Positions 17,722-27,463 of a DNA stretch of 64,000 bases are shown in pieces; positions within the stretch are counted from its first letter, which is position 1, and the number at the start of each line of letters is the position of its first letter. The position numbers were made by a program, and so were the translations under genes. The stretch lies in assembly GCA_963169045.1 (NCBI GenBank), contig CAUJDF010000014.1, forward strand, positions 186,001 to 250,000, written 5' to 3'. Under the pieces are notes generated by a model. It did no database searches, was not told the origin of the DNA, and saw nothing but the letters and a program-made list of their open reading frames with translations. This stretch comes from Myxococcota bacterium (lineage in GTDB: Bacteria > Myxococcota_A > Bradymonadia > UBA7976 > UBA1532).

Positions 17722-20721
17722 TTAGAGGAACGCCTCCCGCGGTTTCTCGATCACCGTCACGTCGACGAGGTGGACCAGCTCGTCCGGCCGCAGCTTGATC
17801 TGCTCGACCTGCTGCTTCTGGTCCTCGTCGAACAGACGGATGCGATGCACCACGTCCACCCCGTCCACGCCTTCGATGACGTGGTAGAGGTCGAGCTTGA
17901 GCACGTTGCGGCCGAACGGCCACCCGCGGGCGTTGCGGCCGCCGACGATGGGATGGAGGAACGTGCGCAGGCGGTCCTCGATCGCGTTGCGCAGCGCCTC
18001 GGACGACCCCGACGTCTTGCGCACCACCTCGACCTCGATGCTCACCTCGCAGTAGCGGGGCTTCGCCACGTGGACGATGGTCGTCAGCAGGCGCCGCTCG
18101 TCGAGGAAGTGCTTGACCCGGCGCAGCAGCTCCGTCGACGGGATGAGCTTCTCGCGCAGGTCGCGGTGGTGCTCGTCCTGCTTGGGGACGACGACGACCG
18201 TGACCTCGCCCTCGCGGCCGAGCGTCGGCAGGCAGCGCGCGCGGGCGATGCCGTTGCTGGCCTGCAGCGTGAGCCACTCGAAGTCTTCGGCGGTGACGGC
18301 GCGGTTGCGGCTCTTGATGACGTGCGGGCCGCGCGCCTTGGCCTCCTCGACCGTCTCCTGGTCGCTGCCGCCGCCCGCCGGGAACGGGTTGCCGACGCCG
18401 GCGATGTGGGCGATCGCCTTGCGCATCGCGACGATGGCGCCCGCGGTGACGTTGCCGCGCGCGCCGCCGCCGATGCGGTAGCTCTCGGCGACCACGTTGG
18501 CGGTGCCCGCCGGCGGGATGAAACCCTTGCGGCCGTCGCCGAACCGGACCTCGCCGCTGATGCGGTCGACGACGTAGTGCCGGCTGCGCGACCCGGAGCC
18601 GTAGAAGCTCTCGACCTCCGTCCAGCGCACCCAGCAGCCCGCCTTGCCCTGGTCGTCGATGGCCTCCGGCCCGTGGAGCCGCTCGATCTCCATGCGCTCT
18701 TCGAGGCCGGGGGCCTCCTTCTCGCGCACCCGGATCGCCTGCCCCTCGAGCACCGGGCCCTGCGCGAAGCGGAACTTCTGGTTCGGCGTCCCGTCGGACG
18801 ACCCCATCACCTCGCCGCGCACGGTGGTGTGGTGGTAGCCGAAGCCGGCGTTCAGCAGGATGTGCGTGATGCGCGGCATCTGGTGGTAGCCGCCCATCTC
18901 GAGGCGCGCGCGCACCCAGTGCAGCGCCTCGCCGAAGCGCTTGCTGGGCTTGTGGTCCTCCGGGCCGATGAACTGCAGGAAGCCGCTCTCGGTGAAGGAC
19001 CGCGTGCCGTCCTCGGGCGCGAGGTCCACCCACTTGCGCCCGTTCCAGTACTCCCAGACGACGCGCTGGTCGGCGGCGAGCGCCTGGTCGCGCTCGGCGT
19101 AGTACTGGCGCAGGTGCTCCGCGTGCCGGCGGTCCTCCTCGACCGACGTCTTCTCGGTCATCTGGAAGTACACGCGCGTCGGCGCGTTCGGGAACGCCTT
19201 CTCGAAGCCGAGGTAGAGCGCCGGGCTGTCCTCGGTCGACGGCTCGAACGCCTGGAACACCTTGAGCGGCGTCCGCGACGTCATCGAGTGGTCGAAGAAC
19301 GCGAAGTCGTTGTAGGTCAGCACGTGGTCGACGGGCTGATCCTCTTCGGTGTAGCGGATGGTGAGCTGCTTGACCCAGGGTGGCCGCAGCGGCCGCTCGT
19401 CCCGCCAGAGCCACCGCTCGCCGTCGAGCTCGTACTGCCCCGGCACGCCGTAGTCGCCGCCCTCGATGCGGGCGCGCAGCCACGCCCCCGGCTCGCCCTG
19501 GATCTCCGACTCGGCGAGGTCCTTGGGTCGCCGGAAGCGCACCTCGCCGCTCGCGGTGAAGGCGCTCGTGCCGTCGATGAAGTCGATGTCGGGCGCGCTC
19601 TGGGATCCTTCGGGCGTGGCCCGCCCGAAGGGGACCCACTTCTTGCCGTTGAAGTACTCCCAGACGATGACGAGGTCCTCGCTCGGCTGCGGCGGATCGC
19701 GCAGGCGGGCGTCGGCGAGCTGCACGTCGACGCGCACGATCGAGCCGGCCTGCGTGGGCAGCGAGCCCGGCAGCAGGTACAGCGCGTGGTCGGTGCGCGG
19801 CTCCTTGCCGAACGGGGCCCAGGCGCGCGTCAGATCGACGGTGAGATAGACGGCGCTGTCGATGTTGACGTAGGCCGACTGCGGCGCGACGCCCTCACCG
19901 AGCACCTCGACGCGACCCACGACGGAGTCGATCACCGTCTCGTGCGGATCGGGCGGCGCCTCGACGAGCCGACCGCGAATCCAGGGCGCCTTGATGCCGT
20001 TGAGGTCCAGCGGCTCGATGGCGTCGATGCCTTCGAAGGCGATCGCGCCCTCCTCGACCTCGACCTGGGAGCGCTGCAGCTCGCGCCAGCGGCGGCCGTT
20101 CCAGTACTCCCACTCGAGCAGGTCCACGAGCTCGCGGCTCCCCGCGGACGCGACGCGAATCACCAGGATCGAGTCCTCGCCGACCTGAGCGAACCGCGGA
20201 TCGCCCAGATAGAGGCTGCGCTCGATGTGGTTCACCCCGCGGAAGACCTCGAAGCCCTCGACGCGGCGCCCGTCGATGAGCGGCGTGCAGTCGGCGTACT
20301 CGTCGCTCACCTGGGTGTAGCAGCGCAGGATCTTGTTGTCGGTGACGAGCAGGTCCTCGCTCGTCTCGAACACCACCGGGTCGTCCTTGCCCGTCGGCAC
20401 CGTCGAGACCGGCGTGCCCGCGGCGATCCACGTGGGCGGCGCGCCCGGCACCAGGTTGAACTGCAGCAGCGCCCGCGCGGGCTGCGGCGCCTGCAGGCGC
20501 ACGCCCATGAGGTTCAGGAACGCGATGAAGTTCTTGTCGGTGACCTTGTTGAGCCGGTAGATGGCCATCTCGGTCATCCACGCGAACAGCTCGATCAGCG
20601 TGATGCCGGGATCGGACGGATTGAAGTTCGTCCACTCCGGGCAGTACTGCGGAATGAGCCGAATCGCCTCCTCGACGATCTCACGGTGCGTGCGATCGTC
20701 CAGGTTCGGGACCGGGATCAT
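17722..20721 (-). CDS. gpJ/gp47-family baseplate protein (Afp11 type)
   Basis: The product has 999 residues. The N-terminus (YCPEWTNFNPSDPGITLIELFAW) and C-terminal half (GNVTAGAI ... NPFPAGGGSDQET ... RAVTAEDFEWLT ... ARARCLP) are the hallmarks of the large baseplate J protein of eCIS particles, which forms the wedge around the spike. Between them are three repeated units of roughly 100-130 residues. Each has an ALYLG-like strand and then WEYWNG or WEYFNG followed by W (near residues 204, 354 and 556). Its ATG overlaps the gp25 stop (ATGA). Confidence 0.93.
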   Translation of the reverse strand: MIPVPNLDDRTHREIVEEAIRLIPQYCPEWTNFNPSDPGITLIELFAWMTEMAIYRLNKVTDKNFIAFLNLMGVRLQAPQPARALLQFNLVPGAPPTWIAAGTPVSTVPTGKDDPVVFETSEDLLVTDNKILRCYTQVSDEYADCTPLIDGRRVEGFEVFRGVNHIERSLYLGDPRFAQVGEDSILVIRVASAGSRELVDLLEWEYWNGRRWRELQRSQVEVEEGAIAFEGIDAIEPLDLNGIKAPWIRGRLVEAPPDPHETVIDSVVGRVEVLGEGVAPQSAYVNIDSAVYLTVDLTRAWAPFGKEPRTDHALYLLPGSLPTQAGSIVRVDVQLADARLRDPPQPSEDLVIVWEYFNGKKWVPFGRATPEGSQSAPDIDFIDGTSAFTASGEVRFRRPKDLAESEIQGEPGAWLRARIEGGDYGVPGQYELDGERWLWRDERPLRPPWVKQLTIRYTEEDQPVDHVLTYNDFAFFDHSMTSRTPLKVFQAFEPSTEDSPALYLGFEKAFPNAPTRVYFQMTEKTSVEEDRRHAEHLRQYYAERDQALAADQRVVWEYWNGRKWVDLAPEDGTRSFTESGFLQFIGPEDHKPSKRFGEALHWVRARLEMGGYHQMPRITHILLNAGFGYHHTTVRGEVMGSSDGTPNQKFRFAQGPVLEGQAIRVREKEAPGLEERMEIERLHGPEAIDDQGKAGCWVRWTEVESFYGSGSRSRHYVVDRISGEVRFGDGRKGFIPPAGTANVVAESYRIGGGARGNVTAGAIVAMRKAIAHIAGVGNPFPAGGGSDQETVEEAKARGPHVIKSRNRAVTAEDFEWLTLQASNGIARARCLPTLGREGEVTVVVVPKQDEHHRDLREKLIPSTELLRRVKHFLDERRLLTTIVHVAKPRYCEVSIEVEVVRKTSGSSEALRNAIEDRLRTFLHPIVGGRNARGWPFGRNVLKLDLYHVIEGVDGVDVVHRIRLFDEDQKQQVEQIKLRPDELVHLVDVTVIEKPREAFL

Positions 20722-21119
20722 AGATCCTCCTCACGGCGCAGATAGAACGGGTACACCAGGTTGTAGTGGGAGTTCGTCGCGCGCACCGAATACTTGATGT
20801 CGAGCAGGAGCGTGTTGTCGGCGTCCGGATCGGGCCGGCAGTCGACCTCGACCTCGCGGATGCGCGGCTCCCACTTGATGAGCGCCTCCTGGGCGTGGAA
20901 GGCGACCAGGTTGCGTGTGTGCGCGTTGTTGGGCGCGAAGAGGTAGTCGTGCGCCCGGCAGCCGAACTCCGGCCGGTACAGCCGCTCGCCCGGCGCGGTG
21001 CCCAGGATGATGCGGATGCACTCCTCGATGTTCTCTTCGTGGGCCGACAGCGACGTCCCGCCGGTCCCGTCGACCCCCAGCGGAAAGCGCAGCCCCTTGC
21101 CGAGGAAGCTCTTGCTCAC
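20718..21119 (-). CDS. gp25-like baseplate wedge protein (Afp9 type)
   Basis: The 133-residue product belongs to the GPW/gp25 family: HEENIEECIRIILGT, PGERLYRPEFGC, and a closing beta sheet with an RREEDL tail. It is a conserved inner-baseplate subunit needed for sheath attachment. The GTG start was preferred over an upstream ATG because it gives a family-typical N-terminus (SKSFLGKGLRFPLG) and a GTGA overlap with the preceding gene. It is coupled at both ends by four-base overlaps. Confidence 0.93.
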   Translation of the reverse strand: MSKSFLGKGLRFPLGVDGTGGTSLSAHEENIEECIRIILGTAPGERLYRPEFGCRAHDYLFAPNNAHTRNLVAFHAQEALIKWEPRIREVEVDCRPDPDADNTLLLDIKYSVRATNSHYNLVYPFYLRREEDL

Positions 21120-21691
21120 CGCACCCTGCCTTCGAAGGCTTCGCCGCACATGCGGCAGTGAATGCGCACGTGCGGATCGTCATAGAACACATCGTCGAGC
21201 GGCTCACTGCAAAAGGGACAGCGCAGCCCCGAACGACGCCCGTTCATCACCGCCTCGACGAGGTCCATCCAGGTCGCGAGCCCGTCGTAGTCGGCGCCGC
21301 TGGACGCCGGCAGCCGCCAGCTCCAGTCCTCGTCCCGTTGCGGCTCGGCGGCGGGAGGGGCGGGCGAGGTCGCAGGCGGCGGCGCGGTCGTCGGCGCGGG
21401 CACCGGCGGCGCGGTCGTCTGCGGCGCCTCGACGGCGGGCGCTCCCTTCTTCGCCTCGGCCTGCCGCTTCATCAGCGCGTCGGCTTCGGCGTAGAGCCCG
21501 TCGTCGCGTCCGTAGCCGAGCGCCCCTTCGAAGCCCTCGCCGCAGCGCGGGCAGCGCACCCGCACGTTCGCGCCCTGCTTGCTGGTCTCGAGCGGCCGCG
21601 CCCCGCACATCGGACACGCGTGACCGGTCAGCCGCCCGTTGGCGACAGCTTCGACGACCTCGTACCAATCGATGAGTCTGGATTCGTCCAT
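21116..21691 (-). CDS. Duplicated zinc-ribbon protein in the eCIS operon
   Basis: The 191-residue protein is built from two copies of one module (about residues 7-57 and 138-190): W-x-x-(V/L)VEAV-x-NGR, CPMC or CPFC, then CPRCGEGFEG or CRMCGEAFEG. Each copy has four cysteines and should bind one zinc. A Pro/Ala/Thr linker of about 60 residues joins them. The function is unknown; the position between hub (gpD) and gp25 is where spike or PAAR genes sit in related clusters, but no spike-like repeats are visible. A structural or adaptor role is inference. Confidence 0.8.
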   Translation of the reverse strand: MDESRLIDWYEVVEAVANGRLTGHACPMCGARPLETSKQGANVRVRCPRCGEGFEGALGYGRDDGLYAEADALMKRQAEAKKGAPAVEAPQTTAPPVPAPTTAPPPATSPAPPAAEPQRDEDWSWRLPASSGADYDGLATWMDLVEAVMNGRRSGLRCPFCSEPLDDVFYDDPHVRIHCRMCGEAFEGRVR

Positions 21692-21740
21692 TCGATGGCT
21701 GGCGACGGAACCGAGCGACTATAGCAGCGCGATCCTCGGG

Positions 21741-22829
21741 TCACCAACCACAGCGTTGGGCCACGAAGCGGGTCGTGTAGCCACCGCCGGTCTGGACGTT
21801 GGACGTGAAGGCGTGGGAGACCGACTCGACGAAGTACGGGCCGTCGAAGCGCTCGCCGACCCGAGAGACCTCGACGATGCCCCCGGGGTGGATCCCGGCG
21901 AACCCCTGGACCTCGATATCGGCGCGGATGAAGGTGCGGGCGTATTCGTTGAGCTTGGTGAGCGCGATCTTGTCGGCCTCGTCCTGCTTGAAGACCTTGT
22001 AGTCGACGAGCTGGCGCTCGGTCTCGCCCCACTTCTGCTTGACGGTCTCGGTCGCCGAGGCGTCGTCGCCCATCTTGTCGTAGAGCTGGCCGGCCTTGGC
22101 ACGCCCCACGATCTCCTTCTTCTGGCTGGGATCCCAGCCGCGGACGACCACTTCGGAGACGACACGCGCGAGCGACTGCCGGCCGTCGAAGCGCCGCAGG
22201 TGGACCTCGTCGCCCGTCAGGTTCGGCTTCTCGTAGACGGCCTTGACGATCGGCTTCCCGGTGACCTCCGGCGCCTTGAAGCGCAGCTTCTTGGCGCCGT
22301 CGAGGTGACGGATGTGGAAGTCGAAGTCGAGCCAGGAGGCGATGCCGCGCGTGAAGTCGAGGTCCGACTGGTTGTGCTGGATCACGTACTCGCGCGAGAA
22401 GGTCGTGTCCTCGACCTCGGGCGAGAGGCCCGAGTCGCCGGCCACTTCCTTCACGATGTCGCTGAACTTGCGCTCGAGGAAGGTGCGCGTCTTGCGACCG
22501 CGGGTCATGCGGTGCTGATAGTCGAAGGCACGGATGACGAACGTGCGCGGGCCGTTCTCCTTCAGCCGCACGTGGGTGCCGATGATCTCGCCCTCGAACA
22601 CCTGCTTCGTACCGCCCTCGGTGTAACCGAGGCCGATCTTGATCTGGGTGCCGGGGCCGAGATCGGCGCGCGCGTCGTACTTGCCTTCGTGGTTGTTGAA
22701 GACCAGCTCCACGCTCGCCGGCGCCTGCCGCCGCAGGTCGACGGTGATCGACTGCAGGTGGACGTCGTCGTCCTTCGGCAGCTCCTTGCCGTCGAGGTGG
22801 ACCGTATATGCAGGCACCCAGTTGGCCAT
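21741..22829 (-). CDS. gpD-like hub protein (Afp8 N-terminal type)
   Basis: The 362-residue protein is a late-control-D/gp27-type hub: ITVDLRR, VELVFNNHEGKYD, VFEGEI, AFDYQHRMTRGRKTRTF, IQHNQSDLDFTRGIASWLDFDF, and a C-terminal FDGPYFVESVSHAF. This ring joins tube and baseplate. In Afp8 and VgrG the hub continues into a gp5-like spike; here the protein ends after the hub fold, with no OB domain or triple-beta-helix repeats. The start has a GGGAGC-type site. The 49 bp before the next gene hold no gene. Confidence 0.92.
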   Translation of the reverse strand: MANWVPAYTVHLDGKELPKDDDVHLQSITVDLRRQAPASVELVFNNHEGKYDARADLGPGTQIKIGLGYTEGGTKQVFEGEIIGTHVRLKENGPRTFVIRAFDYQHRMTRGRKTRTFLERKFSDIVKEVAGDSGLSPEVEDTTFSREYVIQHNQSDLDFTRGIASWLDFDFHIRHLDGAKKLRFKAPEVTGKPIVKAVYEKPNLTGDEVHLRRFDGRQSLARVVSEVVVRGWDPSQKKEIVGRAKAGQLYDKMGDDASATETVKQKWGETERQLVDYKVFKQDEADKIALTKLNEYARTFIRADIEVQGFAGIHPGGIVEVSRVGERFDGPYFVESVSHAFTSNVQTGGGYTTRFVAQRCGW

Positions 22830-22839
22830 GGGAGCTCCC

Positions 22840-23472
22840 TCAGCGCAGGATCGGCGGAATCATGAGGCGGGTGCCCGGCTCGACGCGGAAGGGGTCGTCG
22901 ATCCCGTTGGCGTCGGCGATGCGCCGCCACTCCGCCGGATCGTCGTACTCCTTCGCGGCGATGCTCTGCAGCGTCTCGCCGCGGCGGACCGCATGCAGCT
23001 TGGCGTGGTCCGGGCTCTCGAGCGGCGTCTCCTGCGACTGCTGCACGGCGCTGCGCGCCTCACGCAGGGTCAGCGTGCAGGTCGCCCGCACCGGCGTCCC
23101 GTCCTCGAGGAACATCGTGAACCGGTGGTTGATCGACTCGACGACGCCCTGGAACTTCAGCTTGCCCCAGGTGACGAGCACGAGCGGCGGCCGGTGCAGC
23201 GTGGCGTCGATGCGCGCCAGGCCGTGCAGCTTATCGGTGTGCTTCCGGACGTTGCTGCCGCTCTCGTACGTGTCGAAGAACAGCTCGAGGTTCAGGGTCT
23301 CGCCCTGACCCGTGGTGAACTGCATCTCCGGCGCGTCGAGGCCGGCGGACGCGTGCGGGTTCCACGGCACGCTCTTGGAGATCGCGTACTCCTTCGGGTT
23401 GAAGAGCGCGTCGATCGCCTGATTCGCCTTCGCCCCGTCGAGCGGGGTGATGCTCAGCTTCGCTAGTCCCAT
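22840..23472 (-). CDS. LysM-containing baseplate/tube-initiator protein (Afp7 type)
   Basis: The 210-residue product has the eCIS Afp7-like N-terminus (LFNPKEYAISKSVPWNPH ... ELFFDTYESG) and a C-terminal LysM domain (VRRGETLQSIAAKEYDDP ... VEPGTRLMIPP, residues about 160-207). In related particles this protein connects the inner tube to the hub. Its ATG lies inside the last codons of the 1330-residue gene (10-base overlap), so translation is coupled and the frame of the upstream gene is fixed. It lies 10 bases before the gpD gene. Confidence 0.92.
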   Translation of the reverse strand: MGLAKLSITPLDGAKANQAIDALFNPKEYAISKSVPWNPHASAGLDAPEMQFTTGQGETLNLELFFDTYESGSNVRKHTDKLHGLARIDATLHRPPLVLVTWGKLKFQGVVESINHRFTMFLEDGTPVRATCTLTLREARSAVQQSQETPLESPDHAKLHAVRRGETLQSIAAKEYDDPAEWRRIADANGIDDPFRVEPGTRLMIPPILR

Positions 23473-26400
23473 TCGTCCCCTCCGCTGCGCGCCGCCTCGA
23501 GCTCGAGCTCCCGCTTGAGCAGGGCGATGACCTCCCGGGCGATCTCGTCGACCTCCTCCGGGGACAGGTTGTCGTCGACCTGGCCCGACGCCAGACGGTG
23601 CCGGGCTTCTTCGTTCGTCTCCGCCTTGCGGCCCGGCCGCTGACCGGGCGTGGACCGCAGCGCCACTTCGGCGGCGCGGGCGCCGGTCTCGACGAGCACT
23701 CGGCCGGTGCGCTCTGCACCGGGCGGCGGCACGATCATCGGCCCGCGGTCGCCGAACAGCTTGCCGGCGAGGGCCGCGGCCTGGGCGGCGGGCGTGAGCG
23801 GCGCCGCCCCGGAGACGAGCGAGCCGACCTCGTCGCGGGCGGGCGCCGGCGCGCGGGGGCGCGGCGCCATGCCGCCGAGCTCCGCCTGCTTCGTGCTCGC
23901 TTTGTCGAACGCGACGAGCGCGCGCTCGACGTTGTCCGGCACCACCATGGCGCGCTCGCGCCGCACGGTCGACTCGGCGGCGGCCGGCGGCGACGCCGCC
24001 ACGACCTCGCCGGGCGCGCCGGGCGCCACGGCGACCGTCGACTCCGCCGCGCTCGCGGCCGCCACCACCTCGAAGAGCGCGGCGAGGCGCTCCGGCAGCC
24101 GCGACGACGGCCGTTCGCCGATGGGCGCGGCGGCGCGGAGCGCGTCGAAGAGCGCCGGCGCGAGCCGTGGGGGCCGCGCGGCCGCCGCCGCGTCCCCCTC
24201 GACCGCCGTCCGACCGAGCAGCGCCGCGGGCGCGACGAGCGTCCCGGCGGGCTCGTCGGTGGCAGTGGCCCCCACCTCGGCCGGGCGCGCCGCGCGACGC
24301 TCGACGGCGTCGAGGAAGACCTCGACGGTCGTCGCGCGACCCACCGGGGGCGCAGCCGCCGCCGTGGGGCTGCCCGGGCGGCCGCCCGTCGGGGCGACCC
24401 CCCCGATCGGGACCTGGACGCGCCGCACCGCGCCATCGACGATCTCGAGGCGAACCGAGAGGCCGGGCCGACCGTCGATCGCGCGAATGACGGCGGTGGA
24501 GCGCGGCGCGCCTTGCCGAGCAGGCGCGACGCCTCGCTCGAGGAGGCGGTCGAGGCTCGCCGCCGTCCGGCCCGGGGACGCGCTGCGCCGCGGCGCGCGA
24601 CGCTCGCCGGCCGCCGTCAGCGGGACGGCGGTCGAGGTCGTCTCCGCCGGGGCGACGAGGGATCCGACGGCGTCGACGACGCCGCCGTCGTTGGCGATCG
24701 GGAGGGACGGCGTGGCGGTGCCGATCGCGCGCTCGAGGCGCTCGGCGGCCCACATCGCCGCGCGGAGGCCGCCGCTCAAGGCGCGCTCGTCGAAGCCGAT
24801 CGTCGAGACGCGCTCCCACGGCGTCTGCGAGGGCGCGCTGGCCGTCGGGACCGTGGCCGGAAGTGCGATTCCGTCGTCGAGACGCGGGCTTGCGTGTCGA
24901 GCGCCCGCGCCCTTCCGCGGCGCCTCGAGGCGCGGCGCACGCGCGGCAGGCGCCGGTGCGAGGCCGATGCGGACGAGGAACGCCTCGAGCGCGCTCTCCG
25001 GGGCCGGCGCGAGCGGACGAGCACCGGGCGCCGAGGCGATCGGCGCACCGAACGCCCGCGGCGCGGCGGTTCGGGACGACGCGTCGCCGGAGATCGTCGG
25101 CGGCGGGGCGGTGAAGAGGCCCGGCGTCACCTGGCCGGTGCGCCGCGTCGGGCGAGGCGACGCGGCGGCGCCGGACGCCTCCGCCGTGGGCGCCACCACG
25201 GCGACCGGCTGGACGAGGTCGCCCGCCGTCGCATCGTCGACGACGCGGGACGCGCGCGGCGCGGCGGCGACGGACGCCCCCATCGCGGCCTCGCGGTCGC
25301 CCACGAAGGCGAGCAGACGGGCGAGCGCTGGGACCTCGGCGGCGGCGCCGAGACCGGAGATCATGGGGCGCAGGCCGGCGAGGAGCGGCGACGTCGCGCC
25401 CGCCGCGAAGGCCTCGGCGACCGCCTGCGCGACGAAGCGCGTCGAGGGTCGGCCGCCCTCGGCGGGCGCGCCGAGCCCGCCCGCGACCGACGGCGCGGCG
25501 CCGGGCAGGAACGCGCGGCCGAGGGCCGAGGCGGGGACGCGGGCCGGAGCGGCCGTGCCGTGGATCGACGCGAGGAACGCGGCCGAGCGGCCGAGGCCGG
25601 CCGGCGCCGCGCGTCCCACGCCGGGCAGCGCCGATGGGGCGGACGACGTCGGCGTGGCGACCGCCTGGCCGCGGGCAGTGGCGGGCGCATGGACCCCGGC
25701 GGGGCGACGCGCCGCTGGCGAAAGCGACGCCGCTGCCGTGGGCTGTGCGCCGAAGAGGCCCGGCCGGGCGGCGGAAGCCCGCGTCGCCGCTGCGGAATTC
25801 GGAAGGCCGATCCGGGCTGCGAACGCCTCGAGCGGCGTCGGTGCGACGAACGCCGCCTCGTCGAGACCGCTCTCCGCGGCAAGGCTCGCGTCGCGGGTCG
25901 CGTCCGGCGCCTGCCACCAGGCGCGCGTGGGGAGCGACGACCCGGCCCGCGCCGGGCGCGCCGGTCCGGCGCCGTCCGGGCGCGTCCCCACGGCGGGGCG
26001 AGTCCCCGACGCGGAGGGCGCCGCGAGGACGCTCGGCGCATGCGACGCGGTCGCCCGATGCAGCGCTCGCTCGGCAGACGCGCTCATCGAGGCGGCTGCG
26101 GCGACAATGCCTGCCGGCACGATGAGGGCGGCCGTGGCCGGCAAGAAAGGTCGGGTGACGGTGCCCGCCGAGGGCGCCGGGGACGCGGCGTCGGCGAGGC
26201 GACGCCCGGCTATGATGGCCGGCGCGGGGGCGCGCGACAGCTCGCGGGTGGCGTCGAGCGCGCGCGCCGAGCCGCCGGGCAGGGTCGAAGCGCGGGGCGC
26301 CCCCGGCGACGCGGGCCGGACCGTCGGTTGCGCCGCGAGCCCGAAAAGGGAGGGCGCCCGCGTCCGGGACACGAGCGGCTGTTCGCGGGCGGCGGCCGGC

Positions 26401-27455
26401 GCAGGCGCTTCGATCGGCGACGGCTCGACGAGCACCGTGTCCGCGACGTCGAGGGCGGCGTCGAGCGTCGCCGTCGGCTCGCGTGTCGACGCGCGCGCCG
26501 CCGTCGTCTCGCGTGCCGGCGCACGCAGCACGCGCGAGGCCTCGAACTGGCCGCCGAGGGTGCTGGCCGCGTCGGCGACCGCGCCCGGCGCGCCTGCGCG
26601 GCGCTCGGCGGGACCGGCGATCGCCGCGAGCAGCGCGTCGATGTGCCGCTCCCAGCGCCCGGGCCGTCTCGTGGTGCCCGCCTTCGGCTTCGTCGCCGGA
26701 GCGGTGCCGCCGGCAGCCGGAGCGACGAGCCACACGCGGGCGGGCGCCGCCGCCTCGGGCTCGCTGCGGGCGGTCAGGTCGTCGGCGAGGCGCTCCGCCG
26801 CGCGGGCTGCCGGCGCGATCACCGACGCGGGCGCCCACGACGGCGACGGCCCCTGCTCGACGAGCACGGCCCGCCGCTCGCCCTGGACCACGCTCGCCCG
26901 CGCCTCCGGGAAGCGCAGCAGCGAAGCGTCGATCTGGCCGGCCCGACCCATCGACCGCGGATACGGGCTGAGCGCCTTCGCGCCCGACGGTCGCCAGCGC
27001 TCCATCGGCTCGGCGCGCGGGGTCTCGAACAACGTCCACGGCGCGGAGGGCTCACGCGCCGCGGGCACGGCGAACATGCTGCCGCGCCGCCGCCGCACCT
27101 GCTGCACGTCGGCGCCGGTCAGGCCGCTCACGTGCTCCACGGGATCGACCGGGATCACGAACGTGTCGGGCGTGTCGTCGCCGAGGTCGTCGTAGCCGGG
27201 CCGGGTGCCGTGGCCGCGCACCATGGCCTCGAACGCCGCGGGGTCGACCACGTCGAAGCCGCCGGCGGCGTTCGCGGGCAGCGTCCACCTTTCGAGGAGC
27301 GCGTCGGCGAGCGGCGTCGGCCCGGCCTCCCGCGCGCCGCCGAAGTCGAGGTAGCGACCGCCCAGGCCACCCGCGAACGCCTCGAGCGCCTGCGTCAAAG
27401 GCGAGGCGGGGGTCGCGAGGAGCTCACGAACGCGAACGTCGGCGCCGAGATCCAT
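23463..27455 (-). CDS. 1330-residue Ala/Pro/Arg-rich eCIS protein of unknown role
   Basis: The protein is extremely rich in Ala, Pro, Arg, Thr and Ser and looks disordered apart from its ends. The N-terminal 120 residues are compact and acidic. The last 45 form a clear amphipathic helix (NLSPEEVDEIAREVIALLKREL). Inside are loose repeats of the type ALEAFLVRIGLAPA / PLEAFAARIGLPNS. It sits between the second tube and the LysM protein. Size and place fit a ruler, scaffold or cargo-loading protein, but it lacks the long helical or membrane segments of classical tape measures. The minus frame is supported by the overlap with the LysM start and by operon direction, although long antisense frames exist because of GC bias. 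Confidence 0.75.
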   Translation of the reverse strand: MDLGADVRVRELLATPASPLTQALEAFAGGLGGRYLDFGGAREAGPTPLADALLERWTLPANAAGGFDVVDPAAFEAMVRGHGTRPGYDDLGDDTPDTFVIPVDPVEHVSGLTGADVQQVRRRRGSMFAVPAAREPSAPWTLFETPRAEPMERWRPSGAKALSPYPRSMGRAGQIDASLLRFPEARASVVQGERRAVLVEQGPSPSWAPASVIAPAARAAERLADDLTARSEPEAAAPARVWLVAPAAGGTAPATKPKAGTTRRPGRWERHIDALLAAIAGPAERRAGAPGAVADAASTLGGQFEASRVLRAPARETTAARASTREPTATLDAALDVADTVLVEPSPIEAPAPAAAREQPLVSRTRAPSLFGLAAQPTVRPASPGAPRASTLPGGSARALDATRELSRAPAPAIIAGRRLADAASPAPSAGTVTRPFLPATAALIVPAGIVAAAASMSASAERALHRATASHAPSVLAAPSASGTRPAVGTRPDGAGPARPARAGSSLPTRAWWQAPDATRDASLAAESGLDEAAFVAPTPLEAFAARIGLPNSAAATRASAARPGLFGAQPTAAASLSPAARRPAGVHAPATARGQAVATPTSSAPSALPGVGRAAPAGLGRSAAFLASIHGTAAPARVPASALGRAFLPGAAPSVAGGLGAPAEGGRPSTRFVAQAVAEAFAAGATSPLLAGLRPMISGLGAAAEVPALARLLAFVGDREAAMGASVAAAPRASRVVDDATAGDLVQPVAVVAPTAEASGAAASPRPTRRTGQVTPGLFTAPPPTISGDASSRTAAPRAFGAPIASAPGARPLAPAPESALEAFLVRIGLAPAPAARAPRLEAPRKGAGARHASPRLDDGIALPATVPTASAPSQTPWERVSTIGFDERALSGGLRAAMWAAERLERAIGTATPSLPIANDGGVVDAVGSLVAPAETTSTAVPLTAAGERRAPRRSASPGRTAASLDRLLERGVAPARQGAPRSTAVIRAIDGRPGLSVRLEIVDGAVRRVQVPIGGVAPTGGRPGSPTAAAAPPVGRATTVEVFLDAVERRAARPAEVGATATDEPAGTLVAPAALLGRTAVEGDAAAAARPPRLAPALFDALRAAAPIGERPSSRLPERLAALFEVVAAASAAESTVAVAPGAPGEVVAASPPAAAESTVRRERAMVVPDNVERALVAFDKASTKQAELGGMAPRPRAPAPARDEVGSLVSGAAPLTPAAQAAALAGKLFGDRGPMIVPPPGAERTGRVLVETGARAAEVALRSTPGQRPGRKAETNEEARHRLASGQVDDNLSPEEVDEIAREVIALLKRELELEAARSGGDEWD

Positions 27456-27463
27456 GGCTCACC

